Below are positions 1-12,453 of a DNA stretch of 64,000 nucleotides, piece after piece. Origin of the DNA: Paramacrobiotus metropolitanus (lineage: Eukaryota; Tardigrada; Eutardigrada; Parachela; Macrobiotidae). Positions within the stretch are counted from its first letter, which is position 1; each line of letters opens with the position of its first letter. A program made the translations under genes and the position numbers. The stretch spans positions 372,001-436,000 of the forward strand of contig NW_026570307.1 in assembly GCF_019649055.1 (NCBI RefSeq). Direction: 5' to 3'. The notes below the pieces were generated by a model. The model worked only from the letters and a program-made list of their open reading frames with translations. It searched no databases and was not told the DNA's origin.

Positions 1-3000
1 TGTTGATTAGCAGCGCATATATAATGATCTTTGGAGATACACCATGCTGACTAGCCAGATCAACAACCATCTTAGTATCCGTACGCAGGCCATCCGGGCT
101 CTCTGACGGAGAGACAATCTCGCTGTCCACGCATTTTCCTGGCAAAGCAGACTTCGCTGCAGCTGCCTCCGATCCGGATGCATCGTTGGTGACAGCCGTA
201 AGCTGGCACAGCTCTGCAGGCAATAATTCCGTCGCATCACTACCTTCCGTGGTAATTTTAGCCGGAGAGTCTCGCAGTGAGGTGGATAGCGCAGAATCGT
301 GTCGTGGAGACAGGGGTAAATAAAGGGAATCTGGAGTTTCGCTGACTGAAGAGCATCCAGCAGTTAAGGAACTCTCACCCAATGGTAATCCAGAATTCGG
401 AGATTTCGAAGACATATCAGGAGATTCGACACCTGCAAAAGAAACAGCTGGTATCAGCGTTTACGCTGTTTTCAACAAATTACAGTGTGTGCAGGATGGA
501 CATAACAAAAATATATATCTGTAAAAGTATCCCTTGCAGCAGCTGTAAAAAGGCGGCATACGTACTTTCGCTAGGAATTATTTCTGGGTCGTCCCTTTTG
601 GATTCGATGTCCGCTGTTGGACTTCTTAATATTCCACGCACCGTTTCCGAGCCACCACTCAGGCCATTCTGATTCGACACCACCCTTTTCCTTTTCACAA
701 GAAAACCCGAAACAGGAACCGGTAGCTCTGTTAACAACAACCAAGTTATTTCTTTCTTTGTGTCCACCCATCAATTTTACTAACGTTATTCACCATCATC
801 CGAAACAGTATCTGGAATGGGAGCGAATGTAACCCTTTTCAATTTCTGCTGAGGAAACCGCACCGGCGAGCATCCTCGATCGACCTTGATAACCGGTATC
901 AGACTTAGGAAGGTTTGCGTAGCCTGATCAACCATCCCAAGGCAGGACTGATCCGTCTGAACTGTTCCATTCTCCGTGGACTCCTGCATTCGCACCTGGC
1001 ACGCCTGATCGTTACTAGCGGGCTTCTCGTTTTGGCCGTCCTGTCCGGATGATCCTGCCTGGCCCCTCTTTTGGTTTGCGAGTAACCACGCGATGTTCGC
1101 CTGACAGGCCACAGTTCTCGTCGAGAACTGTACGGGTACCGCCACTTCTACTGGTTGTGGCTCTGCATGCAAACGCAGTTCTTCGTTTACAGCACTAATA
1201 AAGCATTGCTATAAAACAGCATACCTGAACCGGTTATATTCGGCTGGCATTCCGGAATTTCTTCGGAATCTGGACGAGTAATGGGCGCACTAACTTCAGT
1301 GGGCGGAAGAGCATTACTGGTATTGCTAGCCATTTCTCCGGGTGGCGCATTCGAAGGGGCGGGATCGTTCAGTTCTAAAAAGATACTTAACTAACAATAA
1401 ACAACCACTTCAGTTAACTGGCTAAAATACGGTAGTGTAACTTTCTCACCATACGTCGTCAACCGTTTTTTCGACTTAGCCACAATATCAATATCTACGA
1501 ACAATCGGCATAATAAAATAATGGACATCAAACATTTTTAATAAGAAACAAATTTATCATTCTACCTGGAACAGGCCCCGCGATTCTTTTCTTGGGATTG
1601 TCAGGTTTTCTCCGCCTTTTCTCTTGGCTGCTAAAAGGATGTTCGCCATTTGGTGGCTTCTTGTGGAATATGGCTAAACAGCAAAGCAAAGAATCAATAA
1701 GTGCATGGAAACTATGCAAAATACAATATTTCGGCTTCTTACCTTCCGGATCGAATTCATGTAGGTATGTTACAAAGACGATTAAAACGTATTTCACCAA
1801 GCAAAATTTGGTGGCTGACCAAACAAATTACAGAAATTGTGGGTTTCGAAAAACTGTAGATAAAATGTGTGCTTATGACTTACGAGTAGGCAACAACGCA
1901 TCATGAGAAGGCTAGAGAACATCAACTGATAACTTACTCTTTTCCACTTCACCAGCAATCAGTCCATTCGATGGTTTCGAAACTATAAAGCAAAGCATAA
2001 TATAGTAAAAAGTACGCAGGTAAACACAATAATCAGGTTAAGACATACCTGCAACCGGGCGAGAGATAACTGGAGCATCGTCTCCCTTCTTCGACTTCTG
2101 CATTTTCAGTCTTTCTTGCTTCGAACGTATGCCTTCGTCCTCATTTATCATTACTACCAGCAAAAACCATATTGCAAACAATAACGGAACGAGAGTACAC
2201 GTATAACCTCTGCTGGATAGGCATTACGTAAAGAGCAATTACGAGTTTCATAGTGAAAGTCTAGAAATGAGTACCTGCGTCATCGTCGCCGTCAAGAAAA
2301 ACTTGTTCCGCAGGCACCGGATTCCTTTTGTTTTGGAAAACAGCCTCTGCAAGATACAAGTTATACATACAAGATACCTCTACACACAAGACACAGGCCA
2401 GAATTAGTAGTACAAGTGAGATAAACCAAAGAAACGAATATCTTCCACTTTACGGTCTTTACAGAAACGCAATGCGGCCATTCTTACGGGGTTTAATTAC
2501 TGGAACGGCTTCCGGTTCTTTCGCGTGCAGCGATGTCCCTGGGCGATCATCTTTCAGCACTTTTCCTGAAAAACGAACATCTCGATTATTCACAAATATA
2601 GATATCCCATCTGACGCAATGCGGCGCTTTTTGCATAAGCTTTTGTTTTTAGCTTTTGTATAAGCAAAACCACTTCATATTCGTGTTGATACTGAAAGAC
2701 AAATAAAGGAATACCCGAAAGCAAAAATTAAAACTGAAAGTTTCTGAAGCTAAACTACACGAACCTGTCGACGCTCATATCACCAGTACAACTGTAGAAG
2801 CACAAACGTTTACAACGAAACGGAAAAATGTGTGAGTGTGGAGCTTCACGCAAATATGTAGCTAGCTGTCTCTAACCTGATTGCTTATTCTTTCTGTGCT
2901 CTTCTTCCAGCATCACTGCGTAAAGCGCATTATTTGTCAGGGCATATTTATATTCCACAGGTACTTTATAATTATCGATGTTCTTCTTGATAATCTGCAG

Positions 3001-3693
3001 TCGCGCCATAATGCTGACTGGTGTATGCCGTTGAGCAATCTGCAACAACCATTAATACGAGTTAATACAGCAAAAATATAAATTAGGCTAAGCATACAAA
3101 AATAAAAATTAAAATTACAACAAAACGAGTACGGTAATACCTAGCATAATCAACAGCGATCGCAGCAATAAATAAATACAGTAATAAATTAGCGGGTCCA
3201 AATCACATTTCACAAATCCACAAAACTGATACAGTAGAGTGAAAAATAAAAGAAATTAATCCAGCGACAGCAGCATCAGCTGGTTTTAGCACCTATGCCA
3301 ATTTCACCAACAAGGCAACAACCAGACACTGGTGAATTTTGAGCTCTGCAAGTACTTCCTGCCATCAGGACTTTTGTACAATACCTTGGGAAATTTCTTG
3401 CACAATGCCACAGCAATCGTGCCGCCGGTGTTTTTTTCTCCGCCCAGATGGCTATGCGTCGCCACAAATTCGATGATCGCCAGATCTTCCTCCAGCTGAA
3501 ACAATGTCCGTGTGGACTTCTGGCGACCCCTTCCCAACTTCATCTGTTCGGCCACGCCAGTCGTTCTTGATGCGTGTGAGGACGCTGTCGAGGCAACGGA
3601 GGATGGTTTCTTGACTGGCGCAGTCTCGTGAATACTATCATCACTGCTGGAGTCTGATGTTCGGCGTTTACGTTTTTCTTGTTCACAAGCCAT
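1..3693 (-). CDS. Rap1 (TERF2IP)-like Myb-domain protein, 3' end beyond the window
   Basis: I read eleven exons: 3693-3385, 3039-2877, 2565-2488, 2346-2275, 2153-2049, 1982-1938, 1673-1566, 1374-1225, 1162-794, 727-566 and 432 to the edge. All junctions are GT..AG and keep frame; the intron 1224-1163 is only 62 nt. The ATG at 3693 opens a Ser-rich, basic N-terminus. Exons 1 and 2 join into a Myb/SANT-like fold: acidic first helix (LEEDLAIIEFV), then FPKIAQRHTPVSIMARLQII, like the HSxxSLxxRY helix of Rap1 Myb domains. A long charged, Ser-rich linker follows. The last visible residues (KMVVDLASQHGVSPKIIIYA) resemble the helical Rap1 C-terminal domain. Rap1 binds TRF2 at telomeres and also acts in transcription. 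No BRCT domain is seen before the Myb domain, unlike vertebrate Rap1. It could be another Myb-like protein; the missing C-terminus would decide. Confidence 0.55.
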
Positions 3694-4442
3694 AGTCGCC
3701 GTTCACCACGAGGAAGATGCAACAGCCGCGGGTACCAGCGCGTACTCCTTGACTCCTTGTAAATGCAGATACTGCGGGCATTCGATCGTTTCGATGGTTC
3801 CACAGCATGCATGCACGGAATAAAACCAATGGTAAAAGGAATACTGCCAATTTGAAAGTATTTTTCATACTATATATATGTTTACTGCACGTGTCGCAAA
3901 CTTACTTATGGATCTAAACAAAAATTTATTTAAAATTAGATTTAGATAAAATTACCATACTCGAGTCTAGACTTCTATTTTTTTGAAACCTTCTTGAAAC
4001 CACGAAGTGACAAAGAGAAGCGCAAAGCCAAGTATTAAAGGATTATGCAAGTGGCGTTGATGTTGTACGTACGTGCGTACTGCGCAGTGCACAGCCGCCC
4101 ATGACTGTCAGCTATGGACAGTGGTGTTTTGTGTGGTTGCCTGAACTTGCTAGAAGGCAGTACTCGCAGTAGAAGCCGAAGGGAGCCGAGTCGGTGCAGA
4201 ACAGAGAGCGATAAGATCAGGAATCAGGATACCGTACTTACTTAGATCGACCAATAAATTTTCACCGTGTCCTTGATCCCTAGATCTCCACAAGCTCCAC
4301 AAAATCAAGACGTTTTACACGTTTGAAGTCTTCCACTGCGGTCTGCGATCAGTCTTATCCTTTCACAGCCACAGACACTTGCAGGTTGATACTGTCCATT
4401 GTCCAAAGTGTCCACATTGCATTTGACATTGCATTTGCAGTC
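3694..4442. other. intergenic, divergent promoter region
   Basis: This stretch lies between the Rap1-like gene (-) and the membrane-protein gene (+). No convincing coding exon is seen. It probably holds both 5' UTRs and promoters; no TATA box stands out. Confidence 0.4.
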
Positions 4443-5746
4443 ATGTCATCGATATTATCAAAATTGGTTCCCTTGACGTGGTCTTGTATCGCTGGTAACT
4501 TGGGTAAGTGACTTCCGTCAAGCTGCAACTTCCAAGCGCTATTATAAGTGTGCAAACATTACTGGCGTTAGTTTTACCGTTTTTCTAAAACATGAAAATG
4601 TGAAAATTTTTATACCTAACTGCCGGTTGGCGTTACATATACAGTTTAGCCGATCAAGTATTAGGGATTTTATGGTATCTGTCGGCGCTTGTTAAATTAG
4701 AATCGGTTGATTTGTTAGGTTTCTCGCGTTCGAGTATATGTCCTGGAAACTTACAAGAAATCCGAATTCCAAGCAAGCAGAGCCGCTGGGTGGTGAAAGA
4801 GCGGTGTGGACAATGATCGTGATGTATGCTGTTCTGGGAATTTATACGATTCTGAAGCTGAAGTTCATGCGCCGCTCGGATAACAATGACAGACCACGGG
4901 TAGGTATTCAACGAGGGGCATTTCCGGTCTTCCACACTTTGTGGACGATTGTCGAGCATGTATTCCGTGTTTGTCAATTTTTGAAATAATTCAAGGCTGT
5001 GTTTTTCAGGATGAACCGGCGGACATCCATTATTTGGATCAATTTTTTACCATGACTGTATCCAAATTTCTAATGTTCTCATTGGCGTGGACTTTTGGAA
5101 AAGTGGGCAAGTGCTGACTTTTGTTTGATTCTATTAAGAAATTTTCGTGTAACTGTTTTATACTGGAATATAAATTGTTATAACTACGAAGTTCTTGACT
5201 TTGTAGAATAATAATAGTTTTTGTTTTTTTGTTGTGAAGAGATGATTTATAATTAGTTAAAGGTCTCCTAATCTGACCACCTACTTAGCTTGCTGGTTTT
5301 TCATCAGAATAATTTTATATCGGATTTGGTGTAGGACAGCGTGCGTATGAGTATATGACCTGGAAATATCTATATTCCAAAGATTCACAGGAAGCTCCAT
5401 TGGCCGGTGTGGAGGCGGCTTGGGTGACCGGGATAGTGTTGGTTCCTTCTACCGTTTTCCTTATGATATGTCAGACGTCTGATTTGCTCAAGCGCCATCA
5501 GAATGGAAAAGCTGGTGATGTCGGTCGCGCTCAAGAACACAATCGTAAGTGCCTAGTAAGAGACATTCGCAGTTTTTTGAACAAGAGACATTCACACTTT
5601 TTGAAATTTTTTGTTATGATTTCGCTGACCATGCAGTGCAGTCATGATCATTCGTCAAGAAAATATGTTTTCTGGCTTTAGTGTTATGTGTTTCTGCATT
5701 TATCGCTACTAAAGAACTCTGATTTTTTTTAACTTCAGATGTTTGA
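4443..5746 (+). CDS. unrecognised multi-pass membrane protein with duplicated halves
   Basis: I do not recognise the family. Exons 4719-4899, 5010-5106, 5335-5544 and 5739-5746 join in frame and end QEHNHV-stop. Two units look related: the segment AFEYMSWK, then PLGGERAVWTMIVMYAVLGI, against AYEYMTWK, then PLAGVEAAWVTGIVLVPSTV. A hydrophobic segment precedes each unit (near 4455-4500 and near 5058-5095). The protein is rich in predicted membrane helices, with a basic loop (MRRSDNNDRPR) between units. The 5' end is uncertain: an ATG at 4443 opens a fitting hydrophobic exon with donor at 4504, but it does not join exon 4719 in frame. Translation might start at the ATG at 4738, or an upstream exon is missing. 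The junction after 5106 needs a GC donor (GCAAGT) to keep frame. Confidence 0.45.
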
Positions 5747-6154
5747 AACAACTTGGAGACAGGCAAGTCATGACCCAGTGCAGTGGCGGTGCTGAACGTT
5801 GACTTTTTGCACTTGTGCGAGATTGCAAGAAAAAAGTCATACTTTGGGGATTTACTGGTGGTGAGGTTTTTGCTTTGCATGTTCTTTTTAATTGAGTTCC
5901 ATTTTTCTCGTTTTATGGTCGTAGCCGTCTTCTAATCTCAGTAATCTGGTTACCTGAATGCGGCAGCTACCTATTTTAATTAATGAGCACGACTGTGGTT
6001 CATAAAAGGCATGATTTGGCTGTAGAATAGACGTACAGATACGGTGTAACATGCGTTGGAATTTTGAAAAAAACAGTAAAAAAAATTAATTCAGTTAATC
6101 AAATCAGTATTGTTTTCCTATTGGGTGATATGTCCAAGTATGGCTGTGTGGTGG
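5747..6154. other. intergenic, convergent 3' ends
   Basis: This lies between the stop codons of the membrane-protein gene and the BTB gene. It is AT-rich with short open frames only. I looked for a PHR domain belonging to the BTB gene here and saw none. Confidence 0.4.
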
Positions 6155-7692
6155 TCACTTGGTTGACCGCTTCAGTCTGGAGAAACTGGATTTCCAGTGC
6201 TTTCCCCCATCACCGTTGCCGATGCTCAGCAAAATCTCCAGTTGTTCATCTTTGCTTAGCACTCCCGACATACAAGGGCCTTTGGCGAATTCCTCGCTGT
6301 CCATGGATAAAAAACGAAATTCAAATAGTACCGGGGCCAGCACTGCTCGTAGGCGTTGGTTGACTGCAGAACCGCCTCCCACGAGAGACCGTTCGGGAAC
6401 ATTTACGGCGAGCATTTCCGACGGCGGTAATTGTCCGAGTTTTTCTTTTGCCCACGCCAGTACGCGGTCAAATAGCAGAGATTCCGATAAGCCTTTGAGT
6501 TCATCTTGCTGCATGAAATTCTTGAGAAATCCCACCGTCACCTTCTCGAAATCTGGACTGTTGATTATGTGTACGGCTTGTGAACGAATCATTTCCCAGC
6601 TTTTTCCCATCAAATCCTGCAACAAACAGATTAAAGTTCAAGATAGGTCGGAATCCGGTTAATTTCTTGGACATGATTTAACAAACAGATACAACGGCTA
6701 ACCCGTTGTTCCCGAATACCTTTGCCAACTATGCAACTTTGTGGAGAGTTCGAATGTAAACGTTATGACGAATTTAGCAACATTTATTAGGTGTACAATA
6801 ACACTAGTACTTCTCCATTCTCCATCACAATTCTTAAAGTGATCCTTTGTGTAATTATTTTTTAAGCAAATTCATACCGTAATTTTATGCGCGGATTATA
6901 TCGTTACAAAAATTATATAAAAAATGTTGCAGATTACAACATATTTAAATGCACAAATTGTATTAACAATAAATTTCCGAGTGCATAATTTCACTCGTGT
7001 AATGAATTGTTCGTTTGCGTGGTGGCTACGACACCGGTTCATAAATAATTTTCCTTTGAATGCATCAATGCAAGTTTGCAACCGCTGACCTTTAGATCCA
7101 TTCGTGTAGATTGTTCCAAAATGTATACAGCATTTTCAGCATTTAGCATGTTTTTAAGCATTTCCATACTGGCTTCCACCAGGGATGGCACAACGTATTT
7201 TTGTCCAGCATATAACATCCCAAAAATCTGTTGACTGTCCGCTTGCGATGGCATAATTTTTGCGTAGATAAATCGCAAAACGGCAGGAAAAATACTGACT
7301 TCCATATCATCAATTAAAATTTGTGCAGTAGATGTTTGCATATCCGAGAAGATTTTTCGGAATATCGGACTTCTTCCTGATAGAATCAATCTGTGCCCGT
7401 AACATTTTGCATCGCTGTTGGGAAATGTGAACTGGACATCCGCTAAGTGCTGCATGTTAGGATCGTCCAGAAGTAATAGCAGCCAGTCCGCCGCAGAGGC
7501 GGCATCGTTTTTCCTGTCGAAATCCGTCAGACCGTTTTTGATGAAATTATATAATGTGGTCAGGGTGAATGGATGAATTTGTTCATTGGATGCGCCATTG
7601 GGAATGTCGTTTATTGTTAAAGTGGGAAACAAGCCAAGGAGTACTGCTGTGACTACTGTGACCTTATCCCAACACTTCCGATTTGAGCACAT
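6155..7692 (-). CDS. BTB-BACK domain protein (BTBD3/6-like) lacking a PHR domain
   Basis: Two exons (7692-7090 and 6616-6155) join phase 0 into 354 residues. The BTB/POZ fold begins near residue 85: LADVQFTFPNSDAKCYGHRL, then SGRSPIFRKIFSD, with the H of the (C)HRL helix preserved. The BACK domain follows after about residue 190, with the IINSPDFEKVTVGFLKNFM and LFDRVLAWAKEKL helices. Such proteins are usually substrate adaptors for CUL3 ubiquitin ligases. In BTBD1/2/3/6 a PHR domain follows BACK; here the protein stops about 35 residues after the segment equivalent to FANGAAQSGVL, so PHR is absent. The N-terminus carries a short hydrophobic run (VTVVTAVLLGLFPTL) of unclear meaning. The intron 7089-6617 holds AT-rich sequence and no further exon. 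Confidence 0.8.
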
Positions 7693-8076
7693 AGCCCGTA
7701 ACAGGTATTAAAATGCAATAATACTGACACGTACGACAAAGAAAGCAAAGCACAAGCGCAATATATATCCGATCAGAAACGTCACACAATGCAACAAAAC
7801 TACGAGTATTGTGTACGCAGACTGCAAATTTTACATGCCACACACGGGATGTTGTGTGATTTAATGTAACAACGTAGGCGAAATAATTATCACAAATCCA
7901 GACTCCAGTAAAATTCGCTAATTACATATAATTAATGTTATTGCATTAGCCAAGCGCAGTGTAAAGTAAGTCCATTGTCGAATAGGTACAGTGTCAGTAC
8001 GATGTGTGTGATGACCAAAGAAGCACTTGCAAATTTGGAATTTTACACGCGTAACAAGATGTTTTACGTGGTACTT
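7693..8076. other. intergenic
   Basis: This is AT-rich sequence between the BTB start and the LanC-like stop, both on the minus strand. It should contain the BTB promoter and the 3' UTR of the LanC-like gene. No gene is seen. Confidence 0.35.
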
Positions 8077-10480
8077 CTAAGAAACCGAGGTCAGGTACAT
8101 GCTTGGTAAATTATTGTCTCCTGTTACGCGTCTTTTTAAAGTCGATTTGCATTCCACCAACACGTCAAATAATGGAAACGCACTCTGCATCGGGTCGGCT
8201 AAATCCACGTAATAGCACAGTGTGCCGGCTATTCCTTCGTATAATCTGAAAAGTGCAGCTTTTCAATCTATGGGTGTTTATTTTTTTAAAAAAACTTAAC
8301 TCTATCACTGTCGGTCGGTGTACGCCTAAAATATATATTTCTTGGCGTGCAAGCTGCATGTTGTTTTACAGAATTTTTCGGTTAACTTAAGCTTTTATAA
8401 TCGTCACTGCTTTTGCCAGGTTTTTTCTACTGCTATAATTGAATAAGGATGTATTTTACTGTACATCCCATCCATATAAGTATATTGCTACCTCAGAATT
8501 AGTATTATGCTGTTTTACAAATACTTCTAGTAAAAATTCTTACGAGTATGGATGATCCGGCAACCGCGATGATTCCCGAATGGATGGCTGAAACATCACA
8601 TCAGCAAAACAGTTCGCGCGATAGAGATATTCCGCATCTTCTGTAATTCTGTAGATAAGTAGAAACGCGTAACCGCTACCGGAAATTCCGTGACATAAAC
8701 CCGGTCCTGTAATAATCGGCAACAAGTAGTGATTTAGCTTATCGACGTGAAATAAATTATATCCCGTGTACTGATTTACTCATGCAATATCCTAATAGAA
8801 TTTTACCAACCCTTTTTTAACAAGCCTTTTTTCCACAGTATGTCTGCGCACTTTTTACAAGCATTCAGATATTTATCTTCTTTCCAAAATAAATATGCCT
8901 TTGCGAGGGAATATATCACACCTGCAGAACGATGCCAAACTTGTTGTTTTGTTCAATTTAAATAAATGGTACGTACTCGTAGTGCAAAAGTATTGCAGTT
9001 GCAGCTTGCATTCTTCGCCGCACTAGCAACGATGAGAAGCAATACATATAAGCGCAGTTGCAGTCTTACCGGCAGCGCCATGACACCACTGCACAAGTTC
9101 CGATGTTTCATCCTCAACTGCTCCAAATATATTCGGAAAATTTCCGCTATCACGTTGACTGGATAGAAGATACTCGTACGTCGCCTTGATATCATTAATC
9201 GCTCCTGGAATTTCGGCTAAAATTGTTGGAAACCCAAGAAGTGACTGCAGTATAGTCGAAATTCCATGAGCCGCACCTATCAAAATAATAATTATGTAAA
9301 CTGTATCAGCGTAGATTTCAAAACAGCATGGTCATACATTGGAAAATAAATCATCAGCGCAAATTCAGTTTACCGTGTCTACCCAAAACTGTACTCAAGG
9401 GGTTAGCACTCAAGGAGTGCTAACCCCTTGAGTACAGTTTTGGTCTACCACATTACCAACCAGTCAGTACGTAGAGATCAAGTCTCACAGTAGTGATCAA
9501 GTTTTAATGTCACAATATAACATTATTGTAATAAAGAAAAACAAAATATTTACGCCATAATGGTAAATTTTGACAGGAAATAATTATAATGTATAATGTT
9601 TCTGTATTTATTTGACTGTTATGCTATAAACCGATTACTGATATACCATAAAATAACTGACAAGTGAGAATAAAATTGTTCCTGTTGCGCATACCTACAT
9701 ATTCAGCTTCATAATGGAGGAACATCAGTGGACTTAGCGTATGGAATCCCCGCATATTACTATACTCTCGTCCAGACGCCAGTATGGCTCTGATAATTCC
9801 CGCAACCGGCACTTCAAACAAAATCTATATAAAATACTTCCTTTCTGCTCTACATATAGGTATAGTACAAGCAGTTCTACTTCTACAAGCAGGCAGCAGC
9901 AGTTCTACTTGTAATTTACCGAATGCTCCGGAAAACGTTTCCATAATTCCAGAAACCCAACTAAAAACCCACACCGTCCCGTAAACAGTTCATCACCACT
10001 CGATCCGGTTAAGGTCATCCGCTCCACCCCAGCACAGCACCCCACATACTCCTTCAGGGCCTTTTCCGCGTCGGTCATCCGGTCCAATTCCGCATAGACC
10101 AGGGCTGCCGCCATCCATACTCCGGCATCCCCGTTCATCAGGGATTTGTCCCGGCCCAGTGTTGCGCGGTGTTCCGTTAATATTGAATCAATAATGTTAG
10201 CACACAGGCGCTGGATGTTTTCTCGGTCCTGATTATCATCCGGCAAATGCTGCAGTAATCGCACACAGGCGTAGGCGATACCGGCGCCACCGGTGTAGAG
10301 GTCACGACGCTTCCGACTGGGATTAGATGTATAGTATGTGTAGATATCCTGCATGAGACCCAGCGCCTGGTCCATATATTGGGACTGGTCGGTCAGAGGC
10401 TGGTTGGAGTATTCAGCGAACTGGTTGTTGAAGTATCGCTGACCGGCATCTTTGACCTCGGATCGATGGTGTTGGTCCAT
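8077..10480 (-). CDS. LanC-like protein (LANCL family)
   Basis: Six exons join in frame to 446 residues: 10480-9920, 9824-9695, 9276-9070, 8921-8811, 8706-8544 and 8245-8077. The family's Gly-rich helical-barrel motifs appear in order: LYTGGAGIAYACVRLL, DELFTGRCGFLVGFLELW, VGAAHGIS, LVQWCHGAAG, GPGLCHGISGSG and YEGIAGTLCYY. The cysteine of WCHG and the Cys-His of LCHG are the zinc ligands of LanC proteins. Animal LANCL proteins bind zinc and glutathione and add glutathione to dehydroamino acids in damaged proteins; they are cytosolic or membrane-associated. No myristoylation start is seen (it begins MDQHH). The exon 4 to 5 junction needs a weak donor, GTTGGT at 8810, to restore the KKGPGLCHG reading. 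Which paralogue (1, 2 or 3) is not clear. Confidence 0.9.
9383..9443. repeat. perfect 29-bp hairpin with 3-nt loop
   Basis: The left arm 9383-9411 and right arm 9415-9443 are exact reverse complements around the loop AAG. The hairpin lies inside the LanC-like intron between exons 9824-9695 and 9276-9070. It may be a tiny foldback element or a structured RNA precursor. Confidence 0.9.
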
Positions 10481-12111
10481 TGCAAATGTGGTACGCAGGT
10501 TAATATTTGGATCGTGGTTACTTTAACAAAATTTTTTTCGATTGCAGTTCAAACGAGCAAAACGATCACACACGAGATAAACAGAATTGGGCTTGCTGTA
10601 CAGCTGTGTTCTGAGCTCTGATTATACACTCAAAACATGAATTTCTTTTGTTGCCGCGAAACGATTAAAGTGGAAATCGCACAACATATATTTGTATTAA
10701 TATCGTAAATACTAAATTTTGTAAAGTGTGATATTTATTATAAGTAAATTTACCTAGTAAGCACAGGACGTACTAATTGCAAAATATGTTTGTACATATC
10801 GAACTTTCGATATCCACCGCGTTGTTTCTAAGTTTTTCTAACGGATCAAGCATATTTAATTTTGATTACTTGTCAAAGTACTACAGTAGTGGTGTAAAAG
10901 CACTTGCAGGTTTACAATCTGGTGTACTCGTATTGTACCGGATCGCAGCAGCAATTTTTTTGTAGTGCGTTTTGAGTTTATGTTATTACTGAATCAAATT
11001 CATACGGTAAATAATAAGCTTCTATAACTATACGGTAAATAATAAGCTTCTATAAAAATAAAATACTTCTATAACTGGATATCGTACCGAACAGACATTG
11101 CCTTTTGTATTGTCGTTGGTTAAAATAAGATCTGCGCAGGTTGCGCCGAATGCGCTCCGGATCTACTCGTAGTCGATTATAGTATGTCTATATTATAATA
11201 CATAGTAAATAGAAGCAATTTTAAGTTGGTATACCTATTGTTGGTCTAAACGTACGCTTGTGGTTAAAACAAACCTTAAGTACTGCATTTAGTGCATTAC
11301 AAAGACATATCGGATGCTGTTTGAAAATGTTAAAGCAAGGCAAGTATTTCCGTAACCCCAATAATAATAACTCTTACTCTTAGTACAGTACAGTAAATAG
11401 AAACGATCTATGGATTGCATGCGATTCGACGGCACAGTAGGCAACTATACCTACGTAATAATTATGTTGATTGTTTATGTTTGCATAACGCCAGATTGTT
11501 TATCTTCTAGGCGAAACCTGTTGTGCTTGCAAAACAGTGCTAATAAATACCGATATTGTACTGAAAGCTTAGCGTAGAATTCTCCACTCCATGAAGATAT
11601 AGATATTACAAAATGTAGGATTGTAATGCAGCTAGACGGTACTGCTAACCGGTGATTACGTGGTACAAAGGTCATCGATTGCAAGCCAAACAACTCCAAG
11701 GTGGAAGTACACGAATCATGGGAATTTTACGCACATTCTCTGAATCAGAGTTTATCAGTGAAAATAGCACGTTATATGCAAACACATGCACTAGTGGTCA
11801 TTCTACGTCGATCAGTTTACAGTACATCCAATCACAACATTTGCGAGAAACTGGCGCGTCTTATCAACACGTGGATTTTGCCGAAACGGGAGCAACGAAA
11901 ACTACTATTCCGTAGGCAAATAATCTGAGCAAAATAATCCTAATCTGTCCGTATATAACGAACGGTTATAATGCACTTAAACAGCACTTTCATGCAATAC
12001 GCTCAGCTTGCAACGCAACCTACAAGTGAATAATCAACGTTTGGTTAATTTTAGTTTGTAGTAACCGAGTTATTTTTTTCTGGAATACATTTTTCCGAAC
12101 CACAGCCGAAA
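10481..12111. other. intergenic, divergent promoter region
   Basis: This 1.6 kb lies between the LanC-like gene (-) and the small acidic-protein gene (+). It is AT-rich with no supported exon. It holds a short tandem duplication at 11002-11055. Confidence 0.4.
11002..11055. repeat. 28-bp tandem duplication
   Basis: The 26-nt unit starting ATACGGTAAATAATAAGC occurs at 11002-11027 and again at 11030-11055, a period of 28. A truncated third relative (ACTTCTATAACT) follows. It looks like a simple local duplication. Confidence 0.8.
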
Positions 12112-12453
12112 ATGTTGGGAATGTCTGCTGTTCATTACCGCGTTAAAACTGACCACATTCCACTGGTGTCCCAAACGGAAGCACTTCCGGTCTCTTCACC
12201 TTCTGTCAACGCTGATTCCGATGAGAGGGACTCTGAGAACTTCCTGACACATCTCAAAGATGCTATCCGCCCGCGTCTATCATCCCTTTCCAATCTGATT
12301 CGACGTAAAAAGGCAGCAAATTCCATTTCCGCATGCACATCGTCTGTACCAGCACCGCCGCCCGCCCCGGAACTTTTAAGCCAAGCACGATTGGAGTTCA
12401 ACGATGATGAATCCGATGATGATTTTATCGATCTCACTCCTTGCTTTCAGTGA
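12112..12453 (+). CDS. small acidic-tailed protein with SUMO-interaction-like motif
   Basis: This is a single-exon open frame of 113 residues, unrecognised as a family. It has a Ser/Asp/Glu-rich middle (NADSDERDSENF), a basic stretch (SNLIRRKKA), a proline run (PAPPPAPELL), and an acidic end that closes in DDDFIDLTP. A hydrophobic core (FIDLT) next to acidic residues is the usual form of a SUMO-interacting motif. The reading frame is clean from ATG to TGA. It is convergent with CDK5, whose stop is 367 bp downstream. It may be a real short nuclear protein, or a chance open frame in a G+C-richer patch; no homologue is known to me. Confidence 0.5.
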   Translation: MLGMSAVHYRVKTDHIPLVSQTEALPVSSPSVNADSDERDSENFLTHLKDAIRPRLSSLSNLIRRKKAANSISACTSSVPAPPPAPELLSQARLEFNDDESDDDFIDLTPCFQ

